Origin: JADKAV01 sp963704075
Lineage (GTDB): Bacteria > Actinomycetota > Actinomycetes > S36-B12 > UBA10799
Assembly: GCA_963704075.1 (NCBI GenBank)
Contig: CAVPGV010000010.1
Span: 62,001-126,000 of the forward strand
Length of the DNA stretch: 64,000 nt
Direction: 5' to 3'
Both the position numbers and the translations under genes were made by a program. Below are positions 36,738-46,022 of the stretch, in pieces; positions within the stretch are counted from its first letter, which is position 1, and each line of letters opens with the position of its first letter. The notes beneath the pieces were generated by a model that had not been told where the DNA came from, made no database searches, and saw nothing but the letters and a program-made list of their open reading frames with translations.

Positions 36738-37643
36738 TCCGCACCTCCAAAAGTTGTTCCCCCACGTGGCGAGCAGGCTCATCCATCGGCAGAGGCACCT
36801 CCCGCAGGTCGGCGCCGATGTCCAGCACCTTCACCGAGTGTGTCAACGCTCCCACCGCGACGTAGTCGACGCCGGTCGTGGCGACCTCCGCCGCGTTGGC
36901 GAACGTCAGACCCCCGGAGGCCTCGAGCCGGGCACGTCCTCCGGTCAGTTCCACCGCCTGCCGCATCTGTTCGACGGTGAAGTTGTCGAGCAGGACGAGG
37001 TCGGCGCCGGCCTCGAGCACCTCCTCGAGCTGCTCGAGGGAGTCAACCTCGACCTCGACCGCGGTGCCGGGGAACTGCTCGCGCACCGCTCGGAAGGCCG
37101 CCGCCACGCCACCGGCGGCGACCACGTGGTTGTCCTTGATCAGGGCGGCGTCCGACAGCGACATCCGGTGGTTCACCCCGCCCCCGCAGCGGACCGCGTA
37201 CTTCTGCAGCGCCCGCAAGCCGGGCAGGGTCTTGCGGGTATCGCGCACCCGCGGGCCGTCCGGGCCGAGCACCTCGGCCCACCGCGCGGTGGCTGTCGCG
37301 ATCCCGGAGAGGTGGGTGAGCAGATTCAGGGCCGTGCGTTCGGCGGTGAGCAGGTCACGGGTGGGGCCCTGGGCGCTGAGCAGAACCTCCCCCGCGGTGA
37401 TCGCCCGCCCGTCGCGGGTGTGCAGCGTGACGTCGATCGGACCGACGGTCTCGAACACCCGGCGGGCGACATCCAGTCCCGCCACGACCCCGGGCTCCCG
37501 GGCCACCAGATCGAGTTGGGAGCGGTGATCCGTCGGGGATCGTGGCCAGTGACGTCACATCCGGGCCGTCGGCGAGATCCTCGGCCAACCCGGCGCTGGA
37601 TGACCCGGTCCACCTCGGAATCGGCAACACCCTCGATGCTCAC
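36721..37643 (-). CDS. nadC: Quinolinate phosphoribosyltransferase (two frame breaks at the N-terminus)
   Basis: About 306 aa when repaired. Converts quinolinate and PRPP to nicotinate mononucleotide. The intact part shows GVVAGLDVARRVFETVG, the PRPP/substrate segment RDTRKTLPGLRALQKYAV, GVNHRMSLSDAALIKDNHV, and EASGGLTFANAAEVATTGVDY. The first 40 residues are split over three frames: MSIEGVADSEVDRVIQR, then LAEDLADGPDVTSLATIPD, then the main frame. One surplus G at about 37598 and another at about 37532 account for both breaks. GTG 37643 overlaps the nadB stop. Confidence 0.9.
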
Positions 37644-39232
37644 AGTTCGGCCTCCTCGGTCACCATGTGTCCATCCACCACCTGGGTCTGCAGACGCACC
37701 AGCCACCGGTCGCTGGCATCGGGGAAGTCCTCGCGCCAGTGCGAACCGCGGGTCTCCTCGCGCAGCAGCGCGGCCTGTGTCAGCGCACGGCCCACGAACA
37801 GCAGGTTCGTCATCTCCCAGGAGGCTGTGGACGGTTCCCCCGCACTGACCTGATCCAGCGCGTCCAGGGTCGTCGACAACGACTGGGCACTGCGCAGCAC
37901 GCCAGCGCCTTCGGTCATGGATTGCTGGAAGCGGTGCCGGGCACCGGCGTCGGCGGTCCATGGGCGCTGCTTGTCCACGGGATCCCGGCGCTCGTAGGGC
38001 TGACCGGCGAGCACCTCGGCGATCCGGTCGGCGAAGACCAGCCCCTCCAGCAGGGAGTTGCTCGCCAGACGGTTGGCGCCGTGCACCCCGGTGCATGAGC
38101 ACTCTCCGCAGGCGTACAGACCTGGCACCGAGGTACGGCCCCACAGGTCGGTCCGCAGCCCGCCGGAGTGGTAGTGCTGCGCGGGAGCCACCGGGATCAG
38201 GTCCAGCCCCGGGTCGATCCCGTGCTCCAGACACGTCGCCAGAATCGTCGGGAACCGCTTGGCCCAATCGATCTTGCGGCCGTCGAGCCACACGTGCTCG
38301 GTTCCTTGGGCTCGCATCGTGCGCATGATTGCTTTGGCCACGACGTCGCGGGGCGCGAGTTCCTCCAACGGATGCACCCCGGCCATGAATCGGTGACCGG
38401 TGTCGTCGAGCAGCACCGCACCCTCACCACGGACGGCCTCCGAGACCAACGGCTGCTGACCGATGGCTCTGGGACCCAGGTACATCACGGTGGGGTGGAA
38501 CTGGACGAACTCCATGTCGGCCACCACCGCACCGGCCCGCATCCCCAGCCCGATGCCATCGCCGGTGGCCACCGTCGGGTTCGTGGAAGCGGTGAAGACC
38601 TGTCCGATCCCACCGGTCGCCAACACCACTGCTGGCGCGAGGATCGCGCCCACGCCGCCGATCTGCCCCTCGCCCATGACGTGCAACGTCACACCTTGAG
38701 TGCACCCCTGATCGTCCTGCAGGAGATCAAGAACCAGGGCATGTTCGATCACGCGGATGCGCTGGCCGACTTCCGCCACCAGCGCCCGCAGGATCTCGGC
38801 CCCAGTCGCATCCCCGCCGGCGTGGGCGATCCGGTCGGTGAGGTGTCCGCCTTCCCGGGTCAGGGCGATGTCTCCTTCGGGGGTGCGGTCGAACTCCGCA
38901 CCCCAGCCGATGAGCCGCCGAACAGCGGCGGGACCGGACTCGACCAAGACCCGCACCGCATCCGGATCGCACAACCCGGCTCCGGCCACGAGGGTGTCGT
39001 CCATGTGCGCCTGTGGGCTGTCCCCGGCACCGAGCGCCGCGGCGATCCCACCCTGCGCCCACCGGGTCGATCCCACGTCGACCAGCGACTTGGTCACCAC
39101 CACCACCTTCAGGCCGGCACGGGAAGCCCTGATCGCGGTGGTCAGACCGGCGATACCGGAGCCCACGACGACGACATCGGCGTCGATGAACCAGCCGGGC
39201 GGCTCAGCCACCAAGGAGTCGGGCAGTTTCAC
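37640..39232 (-). CDS. nadB: L-aspartate oxidase
   Basis: 530 aa flavoenzyme oxidising aspartate to iminoaspartate for NAD synthesis. FAD site VVVVGSGIAGLTTAIRA; substrate segment GSTRWAQGGIAAAL; HPTVMYLGPRAIGQQPLVSEA; catalytic Arg region AQHYHSGGLRTDLWGRT and ACGECSCTGVHGANRLASNS. These fit NadB rather than SdhA. No nadA lies next to it in this window, which is a departure from the usual nadABC run. It overlaps panC and nadC. Confidence 0.94.
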   Translation of the reverse strand: MKLPDSLVAEPPGWFIDADVVVVGSGIAGLTTAIRASRAGLKVVVVTKSLVDVGSTRWAQGGIAAALGAGDSPQAHMDDTLVAGAGLCDPDAVRVLVESGPAAVRRLIGWGAEFDRTPEGDIALTREGGHLTDRIAHAGGDATGAEILRALVAEVGQRIRVIEHALVLDLLQDDQGCTQGVTLHVMGEGQIGGVGAILAPAVVLATGGIGQVFTASTNPTVATGDGIGLGMRAGAVVADMEFVQFHPTVMYLGPRAIGQQPLVSEAVRGEGAVLLDDTGHRFMAGVHPLEELAPRDVVAKAIMRTMRAQGTEHVWLDGRKIDWAKRFPTILATCLEHGIDPGLDLIPVAPAQHYHSGGLRTDLWGRTSVPGLYACGECSCTGVHGANRLASNSLLEGLVFADRIAEVLAGQPYERRDPVDKQRPWTADAGARHRFQQSMTEGAGVLRSAQSLSTTLDALDQVSAGEPSTASWEMTNLLFVGRALTQAALLREETRGSHWREDFPDASDRWLVRLQTQVVDGHMVTEEAEL

Positions 39233-40032
39233 ACGGACCTCACTTCCACCGCGCAGTTGTCGAGCAAGCGGGTCGTCCCGACACGCACGGCGACCAGCAG
39301 GCGGCCCTCACCGGGCTGCACGGGTCCCATGTCTGCGGACCGGACCACCGCGTAGTCGACATCCAAACCGGCCAGCTGTTCGGCCGCGATCGCGACGATG
39401 GTGTCGGCGTCGGTCTCCCGGGCCGCCACCCGCAGGGCCCGCGGAATCGCGGCGGCTTGTCCGCGCTGCTCGGTCGACAGGTAGACATTGCGGCTCGAGC
39501 GCGCCAGGCCGTCGGCTTCGCGCGCGGTCTCGACCCCCACGATGTCCACGTCGAGGTCCAGATCCATGACCATCGACCGGATCAGCGTCAGTTGCTGGTA
39601 GTCCTTCTCACCGAAGAAGGCGTCGTGGGGACGGGTCAGCTGCAGCAGTTTGAAGACCACGGTCAGCATCCCTTCGAAATGCCCGGGTCGGGCGGCACCC
39701 TCCAACTGCGTGCCCAGCACGCCGGGGTTGATCGTCACCAGCGGTGGGCGGCGGTACACCTCCGCGACCGCAGGGGTGTAGACGGTGTCGACGCCCAGGT
39801 TCTCGCACAGTTCCAGGTCCGCCTGCAGGGTCCGGGGATAGCGGTCCAGATCCTCACCCGCGCCGAACTGCATCGGGTTGACGAAGATCGTGACGGTCAC
39901 CTCGTCGTCGCGATCGCGGGCCGCCCGGATCAACGACGCGTGCCCTTCGTGCAGGGCTCCCATCGTCATCACCACCCCGCGGCGGCCGCCGGAACCGTAG
40001 TCCAGCTCTCTGCGGGACTTCACCACCCTCAC
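39229..40032 (-). CDS. panC: Pantothenate synthetase
   Basis: 267 aa. Joins pantoate and beta-alanine with ATP. Class I nucleotidyltransferase motifs: VVMTMGALHEGHASLIRAA (HIGH-like), IFVNPMQFGAGEDLDRYPR, FFGEKDYQQLTLI, and SSRNVYLS near the KMSKS position. The stop region overlaps nadB (ATGA) and the start overlaps the DUF2520 gene. panB and panD are not adjacent. Confidence 0.95.
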   Translation of the reverse strand: MRVVKSRRELDYGSGGRRGVVMTMGALHEGHASLIRAARDRDDEVTVTIFVNPMQFGAGEDLDRYPRTLQADLELCENLGVDTVYTPAVAEVYRRPPLVTINPGVLGTQLEGAARPGHFEGMLTVVFKLLQLTRPHDAFFGEKDYQQLTLIRSMVMDLDLDVDIVGVETAREADGLARSSRNVYLSTEQRGQAAAIPRALRVAARETDADTIVAIAAEQLAGLDVDYAVVRSADMGPVQPGEGRLLVAVRVGTTRLLDNCAVEVRSV

Positions 40033-40886
40033 GAGGGTCCACCCAGAGCGTTCAGGAGCCCCTCGGCGGCGACCGGTTTGAGCAGGCCGTCGGCCAGCGC
40101 CCGGTCCGCGGTCAGCCGGGCCATCGCTATGTAGGCGGCCCGCAGTTGGGGGTCGTCGGCGAGCACCGCGACGTGCGCGGCCACGGTGCTCGCATCACCG
40201 CGGACCACCGGTCCGGTCAGGGCGTGGTAGCCCATGCGCAGGGCATTGTCGAGACTGGCCTGCAACAAGGGTGTGAGAAGCCGGCCGGGCGTGTCGACAC
40301 CGGCTTCGGTGAGCATCTCCATCCCCGAGGCGACCAGCGTGATCAGATGATTGGCGCTGTGAGCCAGCGCAGCGTGGTACACCGGGCGGGCGGCTTCCGG
40401 AATCCAGATCGGCTCACCACCCATCTCCACGACCAGCGCCTCGGCGGCCATGCGCAGTGGTTCTGCCGAGGTGACCGCGAACGGCGCGCCGGACAGCCTG
40501 TCTGCGTCCAGACTGGTACCAGTCAGCGTCATGGCGGGGTGCAAGGCGAGCGGCAACGCACCTTGCGCTTGTGCCGGAGCGAGGACCTTGACGCCGTAGC
40601 GGCCCGAGCAATGGACCACGAACTGGCCGGGCTTGAAGTCCAAGGCCTGCACCAAGGCCTCGAGCGTGTCGTCGGGGACCGCCAGCAGCACAAGGTCGCT
40701 GCGCTGCACAACCTCGTCGACGTCCATCAGATCGGCCCCGGGCAGCAGCGTCCGCGCGCGTTCCCGGGACGTCTCGCTGACCGCATGGGCGGCCACTACG
40801 GGGTGCCCGGCGCGCGCGAGGGCGGCGCCGAGGGCACTTCCGGCACGGCCCACACCGATCACGCCGATGCGTAGGCGAACACTCAC
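40029..40886 (-). CDS. Rossmann/DUF2520 oxidoreductase-like protein
   Basis: 285 aa. The N-terminal Rossmann domain has RIGVIGVGRAGSALGAALARAG and VLLAVPDDTLEALV. The C-terminal DUF2520 helical domain has ALHPAMTLTG, AAHSANHL-type helix (ALAHSANHLITLV) and GPVVRGDASTVAAHV. It resembles NADP-dependent ketopantoate- or pyrroline-carboxylate-reductase relatives, and its constant place before panC in actinobacteria hints at a pantoate role that is not demonstrated. GTG 40886 overlaps the upstream stop. Confidence 0.85.
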   Translation of the reverse strand: MSVRLRIGVIGVGRAGSALGAALARAGHPVVAAHAVSETSRERARTLLPGADLMDVDEVVQRSDLVLLAVPDDTLEALVQALDFKPGQFVVHCSGRYGVKVLAPAQAQGALPLALHPAMTLTGTSLDADRLSGAPFAVTSAEPLRMAAEALVVEMGGEPIWIPEAARPVYHAALAHSANHLITLVASGMEMLTEAGVDTPGRLLTPLLQASLDNALRMGYHALTGPVVRGDASTVAAHVAVLADDPQLRAAYIAMARLTADRALADGLLKPVAAEGLLNALGGPS

Positions 40887-41731
40887 GCAGGCGAGCCTAC
40901 CGATGAGACCTCGGTGATCAGCCAGTCGAACGCCCCAAAGCCGCTGCGATCGCGCAGAGCCGCGAGTTCCGCCGCCTGTTGCGCGTCGGCCGGGGGCCGA
41001 CCGGCGAGGACCCTGTGCTGCGGGATGACGCGGCCGCCGGTCCGTTCCCGGCACGATCGCAACTCCACGCCGGCGCAGATGTCCGTGCACCCGTCGGGAA
41101 CCGGCGGCGACCTGCGCCCGGCCCGGTGACCCACCGGCGCACCCGGGCGGAAATCCACCGCAATCGCCTCGCCCACCTCGACCGACGCGACCAGGTGCGC
41201 CCACACCTCGTCGCGGCTCCTGCCGACCAAGCCGGTGTCGCCGCCGGTCCACGTGTGCAGCCACTGCAGGTCGTCCGGCGCGGCCGGCCCGCCGAGGGTG
41301 AAGTCGGTCAGTTGTACGCGACCGTCCACCACGTATTCGGCGGGAACGTCGTCCAGGAACTCGTGCGCGAACATCAGGCCCGCGAACCGGGGCACACAGT
41401 CTGGTGCAACACCCTGGATCCAGCGCACCGGCAGGTCCACCGGCGCCGGACGGACGTCCACCCCCACGAGGTGTGCCGCCGGGAATCCCAGGTTCAGCAG
41501 TTGTCGCAGCAGCAGGCCGTCGCCCGCCCCGACGTCCACGATCCAGGGGGCAGGGATCCCGTGGCGACGTGCGGCGGCGCGGCAGCGTTCGAGGACGACC
41601 CTGGCCACGTGCTCACCGACGCCGATGGACGTGGCGAAGTGCTCCTCAGCGAGGTGACGCCGCGAGAAACCGTCAGCGGACTGATGGGTCCATTCGATTG
41701 CTTCGGACCAGGTCAGGCGTCGCGCATCCAT
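40883..41731 (-). CDS. SAM-dependent methyltransferase, MidA/NDUFAF7-like
   Basis: 282 aa. VDVGAGDGLLLRQLLNLGF is motif I with its acidic end, followed by LVGVDVRP. FAHEFLDDVPAEYVV is the NDUFAF7/MidA-type acidic loop where the metazoan enzyme has NELFDALP. In those families the enzyme methylates an Arg of the complex I 49-kDa (NuoD) subunit; a NuoD-like gene lies 2 kb away here. The stretch after about residue 195 is less well conserved by eye, so a small undetected indel is possible. Confidence 0.7.
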   Translation of the reverse strand: MDARRLTWSEAIEWTHQSADGFSRRHLAEEHFATSIGVGEHVARVVLERCRAAARRHGIPAPWIVDVGAGDGLLLRQLLNLGFPAAHLVGVDVRPAPVDLPVRWIQGVAPDCVPRFAGLMFAHEFLDDVPAEYVVDGRVQLTDFTLGGPAAPDDLQWLHTWTGGDTGLVGRSRDEVWAHLVASVEVGEAIAVDFRPGAPVGHRAGRRSPPVPDGCTDICAGVELRSCRERTGGRVIPQHRVLAGRPPADAQQAAELAALRDRSGFGAFDWLITEVSSVGSPA

Positions 41732-43164
41732 CGTGTGCTCCGGTCGGAGGCACGCGCGGCCCGCATGTGCACGATCTCATCGTCCAGCATGGCCTGCGCC
41801 TGCTCGAGCCCGAAGTGTTCCCACACCGCCACGATCCGTCCCGGTGGGAGATCGAGGTGGACGCTGGCCAGATCGAGGCTGCGTTCCCACGGACCCTGGG
41901 TCAGCCGCACGGACTGAACACGCGCGTGGTGCACGATCTGGGTCCGCCGGGTGACCCGTCCCCGCTTCAGCACCGCCACCTGGGAATCGACACCGGCGGC
42001 GAGGTGGCGCCACTGGATCGGCGACCGGCGACGGACCCTGCGCGGCGGCGTCTGCAACGGCACGTCCTGTGGCGCGGTCCCCGGCATGATGCGCGCGAAG
42101 AGTTCCTCGGCGACCGCCCGCGGTGCCACGGGCAGGAGCACTGATTCGGTGCCGGTGTCATCATCGTCCTTGGCCAGTCCGGCCACGGTGACGTACAGCC
42201 TGACCCACCCACGGCGGCGCCAGAAGAGCGGTTCGACGAACTCGACCGCCGACACCCGGCCCGGCGGGATGGTCCGGGCCTGGGTCTGCAGCAACCCGTG
42301 CCGAAGCCGCACACCATCGGGCGATTCGGCCACTGAGAAGTTGTACAACTGGCTGAACTCGGTGAAGACCATCAGCAGTGGCACACCACCGAGGATGACG
42401 GTGAAGATGCCGCCCCAGCCGCTGGCCCAGACGGTCGATATCACGATCAGAATCGTCGCCAAGACAAGGAAGACGGTCACCGCGCGGAGCAGCAGCGAGA
42501 CCAGCAGATCCTTCGTGGGAACCACCAGCAAGGGTTGTTCCGGGGCCTCGCCGGCGTCGTGCTCCAGGCCGGCGGACCGCGCGATGATCTCACTGCGCAA
42601 GGCATCGGCGTCGGCGACCGTCAAGTACTGCAGATCAGCACGCGAGTCACCCGCGCCCGCCACCTCGATCCGCAGCGCCGCGAAACCGAACACCCGCGCC
42701 ACCAGCGGCCGGTTGACGTCGACCGTCTGCAGACGGGACAGCTGCATGCGGCGTTCCTGATGGAACACCACGCCGGACTGCACGCGCAGATCGCCGTCCT
42801 CGTCGAACCAGTAGGCAAGCCGGCGGTAGGCCAGGAACTCGTAGACCAACACGACCAGCGAGATCAGTAGGGTCAGCCCGATCAGGATCAGGATGCCGAA
42901 GGGTTGCGAAAGGATCGACTGACCGCCGGCGATGAGCATGAAGAAGAACAGCGCCGGGAGGTATGTCGACACCCGGACCAGTGGGGTCACCGGATGGACG
43001 TGACGCTTCGCCGTCGAGCCCGGCGGCACCTGATCCGGTGGTGCGGCGTGATCCGGCGGCGCGGGTTGGTACTGCGGCTCTGGTGGCGGCGGCGGGGAGG
43101 GTTCCGGGGCTGGTTGCGGATTTTGATCCAGACCCGGGTCCGGTTTGCGCGCGTCGTCGCTCAC
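41713..43164 (-). CDS. Membrane protein with tandem bacterial PH (DUF304/YdbT-like) domains
   Basis: 483 aa. A Pro-rich cytoplasmic start (to about 60) is followed by membrane hairpins (YLPALFFFMLIAGGQ, FGILILIGLTLLISLVVL; a second pair at about 265-310) and PH-type domains. Each has the family pattern RLAYWFDEDGDLRVQSGVVFHQERRMQLSRLQTVDVN and later TQIVHHARVQSVRLTQGPWERSL. Function is unknown. GTG 43164 overlaps the stop of the smaller PH protein, giving a YdbS/YdbT-like pair. Confidence 0.82.
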   Translation of the reverse strand: MSDDARKPDPGLDQNPQPAPEPSPPPPPEPQYQPAPPDHAAPPDQVPPGSTAKRHVHPVTPLVRVSTYLPALFFFMLIAGGQSILSQPFGILILIGLTLLISLVVLVYEFLAYRRLAYWFDEDGDLRVQSGVVFHQERRMQLSRLQTVDVNRPLVARVFGFAALRIEVAGAGDSRADLQYLTVADADALRSEIIARSAGLEHDAGEAPEQPLLVVPTKDLLVSLLLRAVTVFLVLATILIVISTVWASGWGGIFTVILGGVPLLMVFTEFSQLYNFSVAESPDGVRLRHGLLQTQARTIPPGRVSAVEFVEPLFWRRRGWVRLYVTVAGLAKDDDDTGTESVLLPVAPRAVAEELFARIMPGTAPQDVPLQTPPRRVRRRSPIQWRHLAAGVDSQVAVLKRGRVTRRTQIVHHARVQSVRLTQGPWERSLDLASVHLDLPPGRIVAVWEHFGLEQAQAMLDDEIVHMRAARASDRSTRWMRDA

Positions 43165-43661
43165 AGCCCCGCCGAACGCTGCTCGCCCTTGGCCGCGAGC
43201 CGGTCGCGCAGTTGCGCCGCGACCTCTGGGGCGAGACCGGGGATGGCGGCATCTGAGGAGGCGGCGGCGGTGTGCAATTGCACCGATGTGAGTCCGAAGG
43301 CACGGTCGAGCGGGCCGGCGGTCACGTCGACGAATTGCAGCCGACCGTAGGGCACCACGACAAGCCGACGGAACCAGATCCCGCTGCCCACGACAAGATC
43401 GTCGTCGCGCTCGGCGTACCCCCAGGAGCGGACACGTCGGCCCACCCACGGCCAGCCGATCACCAGGATGGCAACGGCAGCCACGGCGATCAGGGCGGGG
43501 ACCCACCGCGGCGCGGGGGTCAGGGCGACGACAATGGCCGCGATCAGCACCACTCCCGCGAACAGCGCGAGGATCAGCCGCCTGGCAACGATCAGCTTCG
43601 GAGACAGGGACTGCCAGATGCCACCACCGGGCCGAAACGCCACATCCACCTTGGAAGCCAT
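43161..43661 (-). CDS. Small membrane PH-domain protein (DUF304/YdbS-like)
   Basis: 166 aa. Two membrane helices (RRLILALFAGVVLIAAIVVAL, VPALIAVAAVAILVIGWPWV) and one PH-type domain (DLVVGSGIWFRRLVVVPYGRLQFVDVTAGPLDRAFGL). ATG 43661 is chosen over the longer ORF because family members begin near here. It is divergent from the NuoD-like gene and coupled to the larger PH gene. Confidence 0.82.
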   Translation of the reverse strand: MASKVDVAFRPGGGIWQSLSPKLIVARRLILALFAGVVLIAAIVVALTPAPRWVPALIAVAAVAILVIGWPWVGRRVRSWGYAERDDDLVVGSGIWFRRLVVVPYGRLQFVDVTAGPLDRAFGLTSVQLHTAAASSDAAIPGLAPEVAAQLRDRLAAKGEQRSAGL

Positions 43662-43741
43662 GTCCCTGAGTCTAGGCCGCTTCGCCGCGGGGTCCAGGTT
43701 CGCGCCTGCGAGCGCCGTCCGATCTGACAGCATGGGCCCTC

Positions 43742-44764
43742 GTGGAGTTCCTCGACATCCCGTTACCGGCATCGCACCCCGCCGGGCACGGTTTGTTGCG
43801 CATCCGCGGAACCGTCGTCGACGGCACCGTCGAACGTGCTGAGGTCGTCACCGGACTGATGCACCGGGGCGCGGAGAAGTTGTTCGAGTCACGGGACTAC
43901 CGGCAGATCCTCTCACTGGCCAACCGGCACGACTGGCTCAGCAGTTTCGACGGCGAACTCAGCGCCGCCAGAGTGATGGAAGAGGCCCTGGGCATCCCCG
44001 TCCCGCCCCGCGCCGAGGCTGCCCGGACCGCGATCAGTGAACTCTGCCGGGTCAACCATCACCTCTACTGGCTCGGCGAGACGGTGGCGGCGCTCGGCGG
44101 AGAGGCGACGCGGCTGCGCGTGGCAAGGGCTGCTGTGACGCACGCGCTCGACCTCATCACCGGCGCTCGTATGCACCTGATGATCGTGCGGATCGGCGGG
44201 CTCAGTATGGACGTCACCGACGACTGGAGGTCCGATCTCCCGCTCGAGCTCGCTGCGCAGGCCGCGGTCGACTGCCTCGACGGGATCGCGGACCGCCTTG
44301 AGGGTGTGGCAGTCCTCACTCGGGAGCAGGCCGTCGAGTACGCGACCAGTGGCGTCGTCGCCCGTGCCAGCGGCTGGGCACGCGACCAGCGCGATCATGT
44401 GGGACCGGTGGTCGGCGAATCCGGTGATGCGGTAGCGCGCATGCAGTGCCTGGCACGTGAGGTGCAGGTCTCCTGCGAGTACCTCGGGGCACTGCACCTG
44501 CCCCCCGGCGAGGTCTCCACCAGACTTCCGCGGACGATCCGGCTGCCAGAAGGTGAGTACTACGGCGCCAGCGAGACCGCCTCCGGGGTCAACGGCTGGT
44601 GGATCGTCTCCCGCGGTGACGTCGTGCCGTGGCGGATGAAGATGCGCACCGCGAGTTTCAACAACGCTGCGGCCCTCGGAGCGTGCCTGCCCGGCACGCG
44701 GGTCGAGGATCTGCCGGTGGCCCTGATGAGTTTCCTGCTCGTCGCCGGGGACATGGACAAGTAG
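43742..44764 (+). CDS. Orphan NuoD-like (49-kDa subunit) protein
   Basis: 340 aa against roughly 400-440 for genuine NuoD. The sequence follows the NuoD/NiFe-hydrogenase large-subunit line: TGLMHRGAEKLFESRDYRQI, NHHLYWLGETVAALG, RIGGLSMDVTDDW, and the C-terminal WRMKMRTASFNNAAALGACLPGTRVEDLPVALMSF with VAGDMDK. No other complex I genes are in the window. Stand-alone NuoD paralogues occur in Streptomyces. Whether it joins complex I or another complex is unknown. Confidence 0.78.
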   Translation: MEFLDIPLPASHPAGHGLLRIRGTVVDGTVERAEVVTGLMHRGAEKLFESRDYRQILSLANRHDWLSSFDGELSAARVMEEALGIPVPPRAEAARTAISELCRVNHHLYWLGETVAALGGEATRLRVARAAVTHALDLITGARMHLMIVRIGGLSMDVTDDWRSDLPLELAAQAAVDCLDGIADRLEGVAVLTREQAVEYATSGVVARASGWARDQRDHVGPVVGESGDAVARMQCLAREVQVSCEYLGALHLPPGEVSTRLPRTIRLPEGEYYGASETASGVNGWWIVSRGDVVPWRMKMRTASFNNAAALGACLPGTRVEDLPVALMSFLLVAGDMDK

Positions 44765-45022
44765 GGACGCGGGCCTTTCATCGCGCCCTTGGGCGAACCC
44801 CAGGTCAACAACCGCACTGAGCGGGTTCGCGAACGCATGGGCGCGAAGCACGATTCAGCGCCCGCCCGGGACGGAGTGTGCGAACATCTGTGCACTCAAT
44901 CAGCAAATAGCTGCAACTTCCCGGACAACCTCCGCACCGAACGCCAGCCGGGCTGTCGTCGTACCCACCGCAACTCAGCGCACGAAGCCGCGCCCAGCCA
45001 CCTGCAGCGAAGCACCCCAGCG
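44765..45022. other. Gene-free stretch between convergent genes
   Basis: 258 bp between the NuoD-like stop and the OpuC stop. No copy of the 19-nt-unit element and no clear terminator hairpin seen. Confidence 0.4.
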
Positions 45023-45976
45023 TCAGGACAGCAGCCCCTGCTCGGTGAGCCACTGCTCGGCGACCTTCTGCGGAGACTGCCGATCGATCTCGACCTGCGA
45101 GTTCAGTTGCTGCAGCTCATCGGTGGTCAGGGCAGCTGAGACCTCGTTGAGGGCCGTCGTGATCGTGTCCGTCACGGCGGGCGTGTACAGCGCGGGCAGG
45201 ATGTTCTCCGCGGTCTGCAAACCCTTGTCGTCCTCCAGCACCACCAGGTCGTTCGCCGCGACGGAACCCGATGACGAGAACACCAACCCGACGTTCACCT
45301 TGTCCTGCTTGAGGGCCTGGATGGTCAGCGGACCACCGGCGTCGAGCGGAACGAACGAGCCGACGTCGACGTTGTAGGTCTCTTCGAGCCCGGGCTGGCA
45401 GAACGGCCGCTTCGGGCACTCGGGCGGGCCCCCCAGGGTGATCGGGGACTGCTGCGAGTAGGTTCCCAACTCGCTGAGCGTGGACAGCCCGTTCTGGTCG
45501 GCGAACGCCTGGGTGACGGCGAACGCGTTCTGGTCCTGGGCGGCCGACGGCTCGAGCAGGGTCAGATCCATGGGTTCGGCGAGCTTCTGCGCCTCCGCGT
45601 AGGTCGCCTGGGCATCGCCGGTGGCGATCTGCGCGGCGTCCGTGCCGTTGGCCTCCTTGTTGAGGAACTCGGTGAGGCTGCCCAGGTACTCGGGGGTCAA
45701 CTGCACCTCACCCTGCTCGAGCGCGGGGATGATCACCTCGCGGGTGGTGAGTTCCTTGATCGAGGCTTCCACCCCGTTGGCCTGCAAGACCTGTTGATAC
45801 ATCGAGGCCAGGATCTTGGTCTCGGAGAAGTTCGTGGTAGCAACCACGATCGGACCGCCACCGCCGCCGGGCGAGGCGCCATCGGTCGAATCACCGCTGT
45901 CCGACGAACACCCCGTGATCACGAGGGCTGCCGCCGCCAGAAGTGCCAGTTTTGCTGTCCGTCGTCCAGGAATCAT
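45023..45976 (-). CDS. Glycine-betaine/choline-type ABC substrate-binding lipoprotein
   Basis: 317 aa OpuAC/ProX-family receptor. Signal peptide with lipobox LVITGC; a Gly/Ser-rich linker; then IVVATTNFSETKILASMYQQ, LTPEYLGSLTEFL and GLVFSSSGSV. A Cys pair (ECPKRPFCQPG) is an unusual insertion that might form a disulphide. Ligand is probably a quaternary ammonium osmolyte. It is last of a leftward run after two permeases; the ATPase is encoded divergently. Confidence 0.85.
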   Translation of the reverse strand: MIPGRRTAKLALLAAAALVITGCSSDSGDSTDGASPGGGGGPIVVATTNFSETKILASMYQQVLQANGVEASIKELTTREVIIPALEQGEVQLTPEYLGSLTEFLNKEANGTDAAQIATGDAQATYAEAQKLAEPMDLTLLEPSAAQDQNAFAVTQAFADQNGLSTLSELGTYSQQSPITLGGPPECPKRPFCQPGLEETYNVDVGSFVPLDAGGPLTIQALKQDKVNVGLVFSSSGSVAANDLVVLEDDKGLQTAENILPALYTPAVTDTITTALNEVSAALTTDELQQLNSQVEIDRQSPQKVAEQWLTEQGLLS

Positions 45977-46022
45977 TCGCCCATACAACCACAAACGACC
46001 GTGATGACGTCAACGACGCCGG

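Noticed and set aside
40886..41264. N-terminal extension of the DUF2520 ORF
   Set aside because: It lies wholly inside the upstream methyltransferase gene; GTG 40886 in a GTGA overlap is the sensible start.
43164..43506. N-terminal extension of the larger PH-domain ORF
   Set aside because: Arg-rich shadow of the smaller PH gene; the real start overlaps that gene's stop.
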